A stretch of DNA of 52,252 nucleotides from a virus. Both the position numbers and the translations under genes were made by a program. Positions 1 through 10,984 of the stretch are shown here, piece after piece. Positions within the stretch are counted from its first letter, which is position 1. Each line of letters opens with the position of its first letter. Below the pieces are notes generated by a model. It searched no databases and was not told the origin of the DNA. It was given only the letters and a program-made list of their open reading frames with translations. The DNA lies in IMG/VR virus record IMGVR_UViG_3300045918_000152, positions 1 to 52,252 of that record. One strand, given 5' to 3'.

Positions 1-922
1 CCTTGGCAGCCCATAACTTACCACCTACAGCAACGTTACTCTGCACAGTTCGATTGCATACCTGAGTAGCATTATAAAAGCTCTCGAGGTCTAGCTTAGA
101 GGTATCAAGTCCTCTACCATATATTGTATTTGTAAGATAGTTAGCAAGGCATTCTGCAGGGCAATTACTATATCGAGCTGTGCCAAATGCATAGGTATAT
201 GCACCAGGACTTCCACTGCGTACGATAGGGCTTACCCACGCACCCTCCATATAGAATTGAGCATCGGGTACTCCAGCACCATACTGTGGATCATCCCGAT
301 TTAATCTGTATACAAGACTCGCATAAGCTGTGTAGGGGAAGGTGGCCTGATCACGTCCTGCGCTGGGGAATGTCCCAACTAGCATAGGATCAGCCTGGCT
401 ACCTGCAACGCTTATGTTCGCTCTAAAGCCATACTGAAAGTCTTTGTCTGTGTAGGGACGGCTATCAATATCGATATGCCATGCCTTCTCAATTCTTCCA
501 AAACTAAGAACTTGTTGCACATAAAGAAATTCGTTCTTTGATCCATTAATGTTGGACGACATTGGATCGCTAGCAGCAACAGTCGTAGTTACCTCAGAGA
601 TATTTCCATCACCCCAGGACTCGTAATCAGTCTTAGTATATCCTGGTTTTGTTACTTGCATTACATATCGGCCATTACTAGTGTCCCATGCACCGACTAC
701 ATAATTAGGTGATACATTGTGGTAAGCTCTTACACCACCAACTAAATTGCGCCCATACACAATAGGCACAGGAGACGATTCTCCGGTAACAGAAAATTCA
801 AATCCTTTTGCATTCTCCGCAGCAGTTCTCGCCTGACTGCGTGCTTTTCTAGATTGTTCGTAATTGTATGCAGTAGATGCAACGAATAACGTCCAAGCAA
901 CTATTTCTAAACCTGTTCCCAT
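1..922 (-). CDS. Tail tip attachment protein, lambda J-like (partial, C-terminus outside window)
   Basis: The ORF starts with ATG at 922, overlapping the stop of the previous gene (TAATG), and stays open to the left edge, giving about 307 N-terminal residues. Near the N-terminus are a hydrophobic stretch and a PVPIVYGR-type segment. Further on, a CLANYLTNTIYGRGL stretch is followed by a DLESF..A..VCN pattern, both typical of the central fiber / tip attachment proteins of lambda J type. These proteins form the tail tip hub and contact the host receptor. The position downstream of the tape measure and two distal tail genes agrees with this role. The C-terminal receptor-binding part is not in the window. 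Confidence 0.75.
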   Translation of the reverse strand, partial: MGTGLEIVAWTLFVASTAYNYEQSRKARSQARTAAENAKGFEFSVTGESSPVPIVYGRNLVGGVRAYHNVSPNYVVGAWDTSNGRYVMQVTKPGYTKTDYESWGDGNISEVTTTVAASDPMSSNINGSKNEFLYVQQVLSFGRIEKAWHIDIDSRPYTDKDFQYGFRANISVAGSQADPMLVGTFPSAGRDQATFPYTAYASLVYRLNRDDPQYGAGVPDAQFYMEGAWVSPIVRSGSPGAYTYAFGTARYSNCPAECLANYLTNTIYGRGLDTSKLDLESFYNATQVCNRTVQSNVAVGGKLWAAK

Positions 923-1530
923 TATTCTTTACCCCACTTGTACACTATACCTTGGGCACCCTGATAAATCTGATCATATGAGGTATCCCCTGACCTAAAC
1001 TGATTTATACATTCCTTGGATGTTTGGAAAGTCTTAACTAGATCCAAATCGGCCATTGGGCTAGACCCTTCGATAGTTGCTCTTACGTTACCCTCGCCAA
1101 AGTCGAGTGTATAGCCATGATTATCAACTACACCACCATACGACATTATAGTATCTCGAAGGTCTCTAAATGGCATCCCTGGCGCTACAGAAACGCCATC
1201 AGATCCAGTCATCAGACCTGTAGTAGGATTAAGGAATCCAATCCTGACTACAATTGAATCCCCTACAGCACCCGCCTCAAAATAGGACCTCATAAGGAAT
1301 TGCGGATCTGCAAAAGTAATCTTGTACGATTCCCGGTCGACAGTTGTGGAAAGTCTAGGAGGCTCTACAGCTACAAGACCGTTATCATGATTGTAGGTGA
1401 TACCATCACTCATAACAATACTATACGGTAAGCTGGTAGAGTAGTCCGTGCCGCCAATCCCAACAAGAAAGAAATATTCCGCATTTCGCATGCGAATCAG
1501 ACTAGAAACTACACTTCCTAGATTTCTCAT
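922..1530 (-). CDS. Minor (distal) tail protein
   Basis: 202 residues starting at an ATG preceded by AGGAG at a normal distance. The sequence is rich in beta-type segments, with a DGITYNHDNGLVAVEPPRL stretch near residues 43-61. It lies between the distal tail gene and the J-like tip gene, where lambda carries L and K and gene transfer agents carry hub proteins. I infer a structural role in the tail tip; the exact homologue (DUF2163/DUF1833-like) is a guess from general resemblance and was not tested. The stop overlaps the start of the J-like gene, indicating translational coupling. Confidence 0.5.
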   Translation of the reverse strand: MRNLGSVVSSLIRMRNAEYFFLVGIGGTDYSTSLPYSIVMSDGITYNHDNGLVAVEPPRLSTTVDRESYKITFADPQFLMRSYFEAGAVGDSIVVRIGFLNPTTGLMTGSDGVSVAPGMPFRDLRDTIMSYGGVVDNHGYTLDFGEGNVRATIEGSSPMADLDLVKTFQTSKECINQFRSGDTSYDQIYQGAQGIVYKWGKE

Positions 1531-1538
1531 TTTATCTC

Positions 1539-2153
1539 CTAAAGATCTTCGATCAGTGTTACCTGACCTACATCCATTAAAACTCCATCTTTATAGATCA
1601 TCCCTTTTACCACGGATGTATCATATCTAGCCTTCATAATTACATTGCTGGTTCCTGTCGCAACAGTGGTGCTAATTGGACAATTCGCAATCAGCGGGGG
1701 AAAAATCTGAAGATCCCCATTACCATTCAATGTTGCACCCTTAACCATATAAATCTTTTTGTGATTCGCAAACTTAATAAATTCGCCCGACGATACCCTT
1801 TTCCCTACGTTGTTGCCTACAGTTATAAGTGTGTCACCTATGGATCCAGCCACAGTGAGAGATAAAGAAGAGTCGGCAGTTGTGCCACCGACCCCACTAG
1901 CACGATATATTTGTGGCATCTCTACGTCAATCACAGTATCACTATCGTTAGTAATCATGTGGATGTAGAGAGATGGATCCCCGACTAATGGCTCGAGTTG
2001 GGTTTGTATCTCCCATCTCTGGATATTAGCCTGAGACCCTGTTTTACGCTTAAGGGACAGGGTATCAGTAGCGAATACAGGACGATTGCTAATAACGCTC
2101 ATCGGCGCTACAAATCTAGCAATCAATACTGATCCATTCCTGATACCTGCCAT
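1539..2153 (-). CDS. Distal tail protein (Dit-like position)
   Basis: 204 residues. The start overlaps the end of the tape measure gene at 2153. The protein is beta-rich with many Gly, Thr and Val and has no membrane segment or obvious catalytic motif. The gene immediately after a tape measure gene usually encodes the distal tail protein that joins the tube to the tip complex. The assignment rests on position and composition only; a minor tail protein of lambda M type is the alternative. Confidence 0.45.
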   Translation of the reverse strand: MAGIRNGSVLIARFVAPMSVISNRPVFATDTLSLKRKTGSQANIQRWEIQTQLEPLVGDPSLYIHMITNDSDTVIDVEMPQIYRASGVGGTTADSSLSLTVAGSIGDTLITVGNNVGKRVSSGEFIKFANHKKIYMVKGATLNGNGDLQIFPPLIANCPISTTVATGTSNVIMKARYDTSVVKGMIYKDGVLMDVGQVTLIEDL

Positions 2154-5100
2154 TACTTATTCCCCTTTTCCCTGTTATGGGCGTTAACCCCTAGAGCGAT
2201 CTGGGGGAGCATTTCAAAGATTGCCGACTTGGTTTGTCTCGACACATCGCCAACTATCTGAAGATTAATCACTGTGCTACCAAATGCATTTGCATTCTTC
2301 TTATGTGTAGGTAGAATAGTTTCACCACCGTGGGCCAGTACAACCATGGGCTTGCCAATACCACCCGGTACAATACCACCTGTATCAAATCCAGGCATCG
2401 GAGGGAATGGTGTATCAAAGCCACTCATATTACCAACACCACCGCGATTTGTAACCCCACCCGCACCATTATCAGTACCACCGCCACTACCAAGTAGCAT
2501 CTGACCAGCTTGCAGTATAGTACCAACCCAATTGAAGCCAGGACCCACGACGTTACCCATTATGGTGGAGAACATCTTTGTGATATTCTTCCCTAGTACA
2601 TCGAGAGTACCTCCGAGACTATCGCCTGCAGTTTGGAAAGAATTACTCAGTTCATTTGCAGCGCCTGTAATTCCAGATGTATCAGTGGCTGGCGTCAGCA
2701 ATCCTTCAAGATTACCAACCCCTTGCCTTGCAAACTGAACCCACATAGCATTTCGTTCGCTACTACCATCGAATGTTGGAGTACCACCAAATATACTTGA
2801 GAACAAATCCCCGACACTACTAAGCGCACCGCCACTACTGAACAAATCTCCGACACTGCTAAGCATACCGCCACTTGAGAACATTCCCTTTATACCATTA
2901 AATAACTGACCGCCCATACCGCCATCAGGGGTAAGAATCTTGGCCATATTTGTGCTGAGACCCGTGAATAGTTTATCACTAAATCCCTTGATCACAGTAC
3001 CTTGGATTGTTGTCGCTAGTGCGCTGAGTAATCCCCCAGTACCTTCACCCTTGAATAGTGACATAATGCCATCACTAAATTCTTGTTTGAATGTATCTTG
3101 AAGTTGCTTTCTCTCAGCAATCTGTGCAGTAACTTGTTCCTCAAATCTAAGACGTTCTTGGATACGCTGGCTAAGAATAGCCGCACGACCAACCTCATCT
3201 ACACCAAGAGTCTGAAGCTCATTAAAGAGTTTCGTTATATTCTCTCGATTAGTCTTAAGGTCAAGCAATACCCTAGGCGCAATATTTGTAAGATCAGTAA
3301 GATCAATTTTAAGTGCCTCAGCAAGATCCTTCATATTGGTAATTGGCGTCATCGAATCAGCTCTCGACGCAATAATCCCAAGTTTCTCTCGAAGCTTAAC
3401 CATCGCCTTTAGCTGTTCAAGTTCACCCTCAGAAGCAGTACCATCATTAGCCTTACGCTGAAGCTCCTGGAACTCTTTGAATTGCCCTGTGGCATCCTTG
3501 AGTACATCAGTAAACTCTCTACGAAGAGCGATATCCATCATTACCTTAGAAGAATCAACACCGCTAACCTGAATTGCTTCAAGTCTGGCCGCGATATCTG
3601 TCTTGGTAACTGCTGCGGCTTCTAATTGAGCAGCAATACGTGCCTTAAGCAGTTTCACCCAATCATCTTGCGTCTGCCCTGAAAGTGCAAACTCACGCTC
3701 GGATCCAGCAAGGTTATTCCCAATTGTAACGAGGCGCTGCATTTGATCTGCGGTAATCCGGATAAGATCTTTGTCAGTAAGACTTAGTCCGAGTTTATCA
3801 GCGAATCCAGTCATTTGCCTATACGCAGGAAGACTCAAATCTGCAAGTGCCTTCTTCTCTTCCCGCTTGACGAGTTCCTGACGATTTAGATCTCGGAATG
3901 TTGCAAGGTCGGCAGGACCGAGGTCACCCTTAGCCTTAAGCAATTTCTTCTTGTTGACAATGTCTTCAAGTTCAGTATTTATCTTCGAGAGTTGCATCAC
4001 AGTAGTGTTATCAAGAAGGAAGAAATCTTCCATCTTAATAGCTGTGCCATCAATAGCTCCAGTGATAGACTCCATAACACCAACAGGAATCTTAGCCAAC
4101 TCGAGTGCAATACCATCACGTGCAGCCTGAACAGCATCCGCAAGTTTCTTCGCAAATGCACTCTTCGGGAAATTGCCGCCCTGACCCGCAAGCTTCGTCA
4201 TAGAGGACGCCGCAGATGTCATGAAGTCGTGAACCTTGACCTTAGCCTCGTCGCTAAGCTGAATCCATTTCTCAAGTGTAATGTCAACACCACCCTGCTG
4301 AGCAATCTCAGCAAATCTGTCAAAGATAGAATCCTTAGGATCTTCAAATAGCTTAGAAGTACGGAACTGCTTATAGATATCATCAAGCTTCAACTGAACA
4401 GCTCTCGCCGCAGTTTCGCTAAGCCCTGTGTCGGGTGCCTTGAGCACATTCTGGAGGGCCTCAATAGCAGGTGCCATATTCTTAAGCTGCTCTTGCTTTG
4501 ATACAGGCAAACGACGAATCTTATCTGCTGCACCGCCGGCAGGACCAAAGATTTCTCCGAGGCGTTCGCTGGTAGACTTAGCAATATCATTAAGATTCTT
4601 GTTAGCATCCGCAAGCTGTTGATTAACAATACGCCATCCCGCAATAAATGCATCAGGAGTCTTTGGAGGATTCCTGTCGAAGTCTTCCTTGGCGTGTACA
4701 GCGTCACGAAGCTTAACAACAGCAATATCGATACCCGAATTGAAGTATTTGAATTGATCAGCAGTAATCGACGAGCCACCACTCTTAGAAAGCAGATCGT
4801 TGAGCTGATTAAACAGACCACCCTTCCCAACACCCTTATCCTCAAGCATCCTATTTGCTTTAGTCTTCAGGTCCTGGATATTCTTCATAGCTGCCGTAAT
4901 AACTTCAGGATTAGTGAAATCTGTAGACATTGCCATATATTCACGAGTACGTGAAGCAATCTCGGAAGTAATACCGGACCATTCCTGGAATCCTTCCTGG
5001 TTCGTTTGATAGAACTTGAGGATCTCTTCCTTGGATACATCAGTACCACTAACCTTAATTTTCAGCTCAATACCAGCATCGAATAGAGCGTTACCATGTA

Positions 5101-8100
5101 CCCAATCAACCATGTCGTTCATCTGCTGACGAAGGCCCATTTGCTCTATCTTGATAGGAATAGCAACTTCGTCTTTGTTTGCAGAGTCGCGGAGTACCTT
5201 AATATTTTCTTCGAACTTAGTGTTGAGCCCAACCAATTGTGCATTGAAGTCAGGTCCGAAGATCATTTCATCAACAGGAATACCCTTGCCGAGACCCACA
5301 GCAAGTATTTTGGAAAGTTTCTCCATGTAGTCCTTGTATCCTGCAACAGAAGCTCTGAATTCGCCCTCAGCAATTTTCTGAGGAACTATTTCTTCAAAGG
5401 CAGCCTTGGCACGATCTTTAATACGCTTAAGCTTACGGAGTTCTTCGTTATCGTTAATGAACATCATCGGGGCCTTAGTACGACCAACATCATCAAGAGC
5501 TTTCGCGTATGCAGCGCTAAGCTCAAGGATATTCTTCTTCTCGTCGTCAGTAAGGAAGGAGGATACTCCTGCCATCTTGTAGGCTTGCTGCTTTATGGTA
5601 TTCGACTCGCCCGAGTTAGGATTAAATCCAGTATTACCAGTAGCTTCCTTAAACCAATTACTAAACAGATTGATGTTGTCTGACATCCGAGCATCCGCCT
5701 CAGCAGCCTGACGTCTCTGATCAGCCTGGATCTGAGCACCTTGGCGATGTAATTCATCAAAGTAATCTGAGATTGGCTTAAATGCCGTTGTAATCTTATC
5801 GCCAATTCTCTTGAAGATGCCATCTGTCTGATCTGGAAGTTTGGTCTGAGAGCTAGTAAATCTAGCCACAAAATCATTCCACACAGAACCAATAATGTCT
5901 ACCTTAGCACCAATAGCTGCGGAAAGATCTCTTGCTCTTTGAATAGCCTTTGCAGGCGCATCACCCCAGATTGTATCAAAGAAGTTGTAGAATTGATTGG
6001 ACCACGACACAGTATTGTCATCCAGCAATTTGGTTATTTGCGTGAACGACTTCTCTACACTAGTAGCAACGTCAAGCTTGGCTGCACGATTAGCAAGTCT
6101 ATCGAACTCATTGAAGGCAGCGTCAACTTGATGACGAGTTTCTTTGTCTACACTACCAGCACTATCAAGAACTTCATTGTATCTCTTTACAGAATCCTGA
6201 ACTGCAGTGGCAACCTTGAGGAGATTGTTGTATTCAGTATCAGACATCTTACTGTAGTCAATACTATTTATCTTGGAGCGAACCTCATAACGCTTACCAT
6301 CAAGTGTAGTGTTATCCACAAGATCAGACAGAGCTTGAGCGCGAGGATGATTAACAGCGTCGCCAGTGAACAGAGAGACTATGGCATTTTTAGCGTAGTC
6401 AAGCTTTTCAAAGAAAGTATTACCCTTGCCGAACAATGCAACTGCAAGCAGGCCAACCCCTAATGTTACAACAGCAATAACTGCAGCGCCAAGAGTTGCC
6501 ATGGCGCTAGCAGCAGCTAGAAGTATACGACCAATATTAAGTAATCCTGCAACAAATGTAGTTACAAACCACCACACTCCTCTTATCAGTGCACCAATTA
6601 AAGTACTAATACTGGTCATCGTTAGCCAAAGACCACTCATTGCCGTAGCAAGACCGCTACCTATTGCCACAACAAGACCCCAAATTGCAGCTCCAAACTT
6701 TTCTACTGCTAGTACAAGACCAATCCAGAATCCCTTTGTAAATATTGGAGCAATACCAATACTATAGAGAGCGGTAGATAGCCTCCATACTAATCCAGTG
6801 GTATTAACAATGGCGCCACCCACAAGGGTCATACCACTATACAGCAGCTTAGAGTCTCTCAACGCCGCGGCCATACCAGCTTGCCAGCCACTTGTGAACG
6901 CCGTAAATGCAAAGCTAAGAATCGGAATAGACACAAGCACACCAACAATACCCATAAGAGAATACTTGATAATGCTAAGGACTTGATTCATTGTAGACAA
7001 ATTGTCTACTGTTTTCCCGGCGCTTGTGCTAGCAGCATTGGCTGTAGTTGCAAATAAAGTAAGGATACCAGCCAGCAGCGCAATGATAGCTATTTTACCG
7101 CCGGCGCCTGTGAGAAGCATTCCGATCACTCCACTAGAACCAGCGAGGTTAGCTGCAAAGGCCTTGATCGAATTCCCGAATCCTACTGCAGCAGACTTTA
7201 TGTCGCCAAATCCTGATTTAAACTTGGAAAGAATTGCGGGACTGAACCTTGCAACCTCTGCGAGCAGCGGAGCAAATGTAGCTGAGATACCTGACTTGAC
7301 TGAATTCTTCCAGCCAGATATCGATTGAGACACACCACTAATGTAGTTACGAACATTGCTAAGGGCAGAGCCAGGGAGTAATAGCGAGGACTGGATAGTA
7401 GCCCACCCGCTCTTAACGTCAGTAGCACCCTTCTTAATCGAATCAAATACATTCTGATACTTCTTAGGGATATCAACAAAGTTAGCTGAGCCTCTTCTCC
7501 CAAAGAACAACTCACCAAGAGTCATACCATTAACAGCATAGGCCATCTTGTTCTTGCTGATATTGCTGAATACCTTCGAGCCAAGGTCGGCTACTTCCGT
7601 TATTGCGGACTTTATAGGGGAGTAAATACCCTTGGCAATTTTAGCACCGGCGGCAGCGTATACACTACGCCCACCAGATATTAGTGGATCAATAAGATCC
7701 CTTACCAATCCAATACCTGCAAAGGTATCCTTTACAGCCCCAAATACTGCTGTCGCAACTTTCCAACCGCCCTTGCGCATCGTGGCAATCAATTTACTAC
7801 CACCATCCTTACCGAGAAATGCCCATGAGAGAAGCGGCACTGCAGCAATAAGACTCTCTACCATTGATACAGACTCAAATACGCTAGTAGTTAGCGCAGC
7901 AATACCTGCAATAAGGAGTGTGGGATTGGCTTCAGCACCAAATAACTTAGTTCCAAAGAAGTTGTCCTTCTTATCATCCTTGCCGTTCTTCTTATTCTTC
8001 CTCGCGGCTGCTCTAATCACGGAAGCCTTCGGGGCAACAGCTTTCCCTAGAAAGTCCGGAAGTAGGGCTGTGCCGAGACTTGCAGCGTAAGAGCCAATAG

Positions 8101-10972
8101 TCTTCACGAGACCGAACACATCACCAAGTTTACCTGTAACAAGCTTAAAACCTACAAACCCAAACAGCATTGTATACAAGAGGCCTGTATTGTTAAATGT
8201 CACAAACTTAACCAGGGCCTTGAGACCCTTACCGATAAGGCCAAACTCATCAAGGAGTGCCTCAACGAATGCAGGGACTGACTGCACGAGTACACCCACA
8301 TAGAACACAATATTCTGAATCAGACCCTTTATAAAGATACCGACTCCGGTACCGAGTGCCTTCGCGAGTTCTGCGGGAATAAACACGCCAATGCTATCTT
8401 TGAGCATATTCATTAATGGAAATACAATACTATTTTCAAGTATGTCGGCTACTGAAGAAACCGCGAGGACCTTACCCCAAATCCCGCCGAATGCATATAG
8501 CACAGCTGCTGTGAATGCGGCCGCAACCACACGGTAGATGTTGTTTCCAAATGCATCGAAATCTATTGCAAGCTTAAACTTCTCAACACCACCGCCCTGG
8601 AAGAAATCAAACACCTTGACTTTGATGCCTGCAAACTTTTGCTTTACAGCATCTGCGAAGCTTTCTACTTTCTTGAGTGCAGTCTTGAGACGGCTGGAAT
8701 CATTGATAACACCATCAATAAGATCAGGCCAGTATGAATGCCCAACAACCCTATCGTATGTGTCAAAGAAAGCCCTTGAAACCATCCGTGTGAATTTAGT
8801 AACAATTCCACCTGCAATGTTGTATAGCCTACCCGCTTCCTCGATCACCTTATCAGCCATGTCGCGCATAGCTCTAGGGAGAGAATCACGAACTTCTCGG
8901 CCAATCTCAAGAAGGAAAACTTTGATGAATGTATAGATTTGAGCGAGCGCCTTCATGAACTTGTCAGGCGCATCCCCAAGGCTGAATATCTTGTCAAAAA
9001 CACTTTCCTTGAATGTAATACCTCTGAGAGCTACGGCTAAAGATTTAAATGTAGTCATAATACTGCTAATCATAACCTTACCGAGCTTTTCTGCGCGGCC
9101 GGTTGTAAGGTTATCGATGATAGCATCAAGAATAGCATCAGTAACAGCCCCTGCGGATTGTGCCACACTAGCCACAAGCTTAGAGATAGGGTACCTAAAG
9201 TTATCTTGATAAACTCTCGCGATAGTACTTCCAAGAATTGAGAAAGCGTTTATGATACGATCGAAACGGATATTGTTAATGAACAACACTCGGTTATCGA
9301 TCAGATTAAGGTAGATGCCAATAGTCTTAAGATTCTCCATCCAGTAGTTGGAAGCCTGAATTGCATCATTACTGAAGATATCAAGATTACCACCGCGGAT
9401 ACTATTTAACGCATCACCAAGGTCATTGAAGTTCGAGGTAAGTTCTACAATCGAGTTACTGCGAAATAACCTTGAAGTAGCTCTCTCGATAGCGTTATCT
9501 GCACCGACCTTTAGGATATTCCCGCTGATGTATTGATACACACCCTCAACTTGCCTTGAAAATAGTGTAGCCTGCTGCATATACCAGGAAGAAATTATTG
9601 TTGTGTAGTAGGTAAATCCGCGCTTTAACTGACTGGTAATTTCCTGAACAGGCAGCAATATGTTAGGCACAACAGTCTTGAATTTGCTAAACAAGCTAAC
9701 AAATGCGTACCCTACGGACACAACAAGGCTAAAGGACTCCTTGAGGATATCAACATATGATCTCGGAGGCTCAGGCCATTCCAACTTGGGGAATGAGAAC
9801 GCAGGGAGATTACTCGTGATAGAGCTAGAGAGTTTGCTAAATGTGCTCTCTTCACGTTTCACAAGACCAATCTTTTGCAGAAGCTCTGTGACAGTTTCAA
9901 GAGCTTTCTTGGAATTTTCGTAGCTAGAATAGATATTAAATATCTGAGCAAAGCTAAGAGTAGAAAGGACTTTCTTAGCAGTAAGAGCTACAGTGCTAAA
10001 AGAATTCAATTCATAGATGTACTGCGAAATGGAATGCTTAAAGAGGAAGATCTCCGACTTAATCCTAGGGGTAAATTCACTGAGGTAGCTCGCAGCCTTA
10101 CCCAGATATGTGCCCATCCGAGTGCTCGCATGATCAAGGCTATCAATCTCTCCTACGAGATTCCTGACCTGTAGTGTGAGTGCATTCAAACCCATCGCGG
10201 CAGTACGGGTAGCACCACCAAATTCTTTCTCGATAGCACCTGATTGTTTAGTGATTGCCTGGAGAACTAGCTCAGTTGTTACCTGACCCTGCGCCGCAAG
10301 ATCACGCAGCTTACCAGCGCTGACACCCAACTCTTTTGTGAGAGCTTCTCCAAGACGAGGGAGCTGCTCCATGACAGAGTTAAGTTCATCACCACGAAGA
10401 GTACCACTACTAAGTGCCTGCGCTAACTGAACAATGGCGCCCCTGGCGGATTCCGCGCCTGCACCGCTAAGTAAGATTGTCTGTTGAATTGTCTTTGTGA
10501 TACCAAGTATGGCATCGTTATTCCTGCCAGTATCCTTTACAGCTCTGGATATTTTATAGAATAAATCAGCTGTATCTTCAAGCTGAGTATTTGTATAGGT
10601 GGAAATGTCAAGAAGCTTACGCTGAACTTGAAGCATGTCCCCTGAAGACTTTGTAACCAGTTTAAGTTTATTGTTGACCAGTGTAAGACTGTCAGCGATT
10701 TGGTAGTAGCCTGTGAGGGATGTGCCAAGTGCAATAGCACCAACAAATCCAATGGCTAACTTTGTAACCTTCTGAAGACCATCGCTAGTCTCCTTTAATG
10801 GAGCAGACATCTCTCTCAGAGACGCCGCACCTTCCTTGCCAATCCTCGCAGATGAATTCGCTGCTTTATCCGCTGATGTTGCTATCTTATCTACTGATTG
10901 AGATAAACGTGTTATGTCACTTCTAGCCGCAGTCGAGTCAGATGATACAACGATCTTAATGTCGTCGCTCAT
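2153..10972 (-). CDS. Tail tape measure protein
   Basis: 2939 residues, the largest gene in the window. The N-terminal 250 residues match the tape measure domain: an early coiled segment (TRLSQSVDKIATSADKAA), then a GTLRGDELNSVMEQLPRLGEALTKE-type region at about 195-220. The middle has many hydrophobic stretches (roughly residues 750-1550) and long alpha-helical, charged segments (about 1600-2600). The C-terminus is Gly-rich and ends with a GGIVPGG...HGGETILPT motif seen in many tape measure proteins. It sets tail length and is extruded into the cell envelope at infection. The start is preceded by AAGGAGG directly after a terminator-like hairpin. At about 0.15 nm per residue it predicts a tail of roughly 440 nm, unusually long. 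Confidence 0.93.
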   Translation of the reverse strand: MSDDIKIVVSSDSTAARSDITRLSQSVDKIATSADKAANSSARIGKEGAASLREMSAPLKETSDGLQKVTKLAIGFVGAIALGTSLTGYYQIADSLTLVNNKLKLVTKSSGDMLQVQRKLLDISTYTNTQLEDTADLFYKISRAVKDTGRNNDAILGITKTIQQTILLSGAGAESARGAIVQLAQALSSGTLRGDELNSVMEQLPRLGEALTKELGVSAGKLRDLAAQGQVTTELVLQAITKQSGAIEKEFGGATRTAAMGLNALTLQVRNLVGEIDSLDHASTRMGTYLGKAASYLSEFTPRIKSEIFLFKHSISQYIYELNSFSTVALTAKKVLSTLSFAQIFNIYSSYENSKKALETVTELLQKIGLVKREESTFSKLSSSITSNLPAFSFPKLEWPEPPRSYVDILKESFSLVVSVGYAFVSLFSKFKTVVPNILLPVQEITSQLKRGFTYYTTIISSWYMQQATLFSRQVEGVYQYISGNILKVGADNAIERATSRLFRSNSIVELTSNFNDLGDALNSIRGGNLDIFSNDAIQASNYWMENLKTIGIYLNLIDNRVLFINNIRFDRIINAFSILGSTIARVYQDNFRYPISKLVASVAQSAGAVTDAILDAIIDNLTTGRAEKLGKVMISSIMTTFKSLAVALRGITFKESVFDKIFSLGDAPDKFMKALAQIYTFIKVFLLEIGREVRDSLPRAMRDMADKVIEEAGRLYNIAGGIVTKFTRMVSRAFFDTYDRVVGHSYWPDLIDGVINDSSRLKTALKKVESFADAVKQKFAGIKVKVFDFFQGGGVEKFKLAIDFDAFGNNIYRVVAAAFTAAVLYAFGGIWGKVLAVSSVADILENSIVFPLMNMLKDSIGVFIPAELAKALGTGVGIFIKGLIQNIVFYVGVLVQSVPAFVEALLDEFGLIGKGLKALVKFVTFNNTGLLYTMLFGFVGFKLVTGKLGDVFGLVKTIGSYAASLGTALLPDFLGKAVAPKASVIRAAARKNKKNGKDDKKDNFFGTKLFGAEANPTLLIAGIAALTTSVFESVSMVESLIAAVPLLSWAFLGKDGGSKLIATMRKGGWKVATAVFGAVKDTFAGIGLVRDLIDPLISGGRSVYAAAGAKIAKGIYSPIKSAITEVADLGSKVFSNISKNKMAYAVNGMTLGELFFGRRGSANFVDIPKKYQNVFDSIKKGATDVKSGWATIQSSLLLPGSALSNVRNYISGVSQSISGWKNSVKSGISATFAPLLAEVARFSPAILSKFKSGFGDIKSAAVGFGNSIKAFAANLAGSSGVIGMLLTGAGGKIAIIALLAGILTLFATTANAASTSAGKTVDNLSTMNQVLSIIKYSLMGIVGVLVSIPILSFAFTAFTSGWQAGMAAALRDSKLLYSGMTLVGGAIVNTTGLVWRLSTALYSIGIAPIFTKGFWIGLVLAVEKFGAAIWGLVVAIGSGLATAMSGLWLTMTSISTLIGALIRGVWWFVTTFVAGLLNIGRILLAAASAMATLGAAVIAVVTLGVGLLAVALFGKGNTFFEKLDYAKNAIVSLFTGDAVNHPRAQALSDLVDNTTLDGKRYEVRSKINSIDYSKMSDTEYNNLLKVATAVQDSVKRYNEVLDSAGSVDKETRHQVDAAFNEFDRLANRAAKLDVATSVEKSFTQITKLLDDNTVSWSNQFYNFFDTIWGDAPAKAIQRARDLSAAIGAKVDIIGSVWNDFVARFTSSQTKLPDQTDGIFKRIGDKITTAFKPISDYFDELHRQGAQIQADQRRQAAEADARMSDNINLFSNWFKEATGNTGFNPNSGESNTIKQQAYKMAGVSSFLTDDEKKNILELSAAYAKALDDVGRTKAPMMFINDNEELRKLKRIKDRAKAAFEEIVPQKIAEGEFRASVAGYKDYMEKLSKILAVGLGKGIPVDEMIFGPDFNAQLVGLNTKFEENIKVLRDSANKDEVAIPIKIEQMGLRQQMNDMVDWVHGNALFDAGIELKIKVSGTDVSKEEILKFYQTNQEGFQEWSGITSEIASRTREYMAMSTDFTNPEVITAAMKNIQDLKTKANRMLEDKGVGKGGLFNQLNDLLSKSGGSSITADQFKYFNSGIDIAVVKLRDAVHAKEDFDRNPPKTPDAFIAGWRIVNQQLADANKNLNDIAKSTSERLGEIFGPAGGAADKIRRLPVSKQEQLKNMAPAIEALQNVLKAPDTGLSETAARAVQLKLDDIYKQFRTSKLFEDPKDSIFDRFAEIAQQGGVDITLEKWIQLSDEAKVKVHDFMTSAASSMTKLAGQGGNFPKSAFAKKLADAVQAARDGIALELAKIPVGVMESITGAIDGTAIKMEDFFLLDNTTVMQLSKINTELEDIVNKKKLLKAKGDLGPADLATFRDLNRQELVKREEKKALADLSLPAYRQMTGFADKLGLSLTDKDLIRITADQMQRLVTIGNNLAGSEREFALSGQTQDDWVKLLKARIAAQLEAAAVTKTDIAARLEAIQVSGVDSSKVMMDIALRREFTDVLKDATGQFKEFQELQRKANDGTASEGELEQLKAMVKLREKLGIIASRADSMTPITNMKDLAEALKIDLTDLTNIAPRVLLDLKTNRENITKLFNELQTLGVDEVGRAAILSQRIQERLRFEEQVTAQIAERKQLQDTFKQEFSDGIMSLFKGEGTGGLLSALATTIQGTVIKGFSDKLFTGLSTNMAKILTPDGGMGGQLFNGIKGMFSSGGMLSSVGDLFSSGGALSSVGDLFSSIFGGTPTFDGSSERNAMWVQFARQGVGNLEGLLTPATDTSGITGAANELSNSFQTAGDSLGGTLDVLGKNITKMFSTIMGNVVGPGFNWVGTILQAGQMLLGSGGGTDNGAGGVTNRGGVGNMSGFDTPFPPMPGFDTGGIVPGGIGKPMVVLAHGGETILPTHKKNANAFGSTVINLQIVGDVSRQTKSAIFEMLPQIALGVNAHNREKGNK
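2801..2878 (-). repeat. Two 39-bp tandem repeats inside the tape measure gene
   Basis: Units 2801-2839 and 2840-2878 are near-identical in-frame repeats of 13 codons, encoding the Ser/Gly-rich motif LSSVGDLFSSGG twice near the tape measure C-terminus. They look like a recent in-frame duplication in a flexible linker. Confidence 0.7.
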
Positions 10973-10984
10973 TGTAACCTCCTT

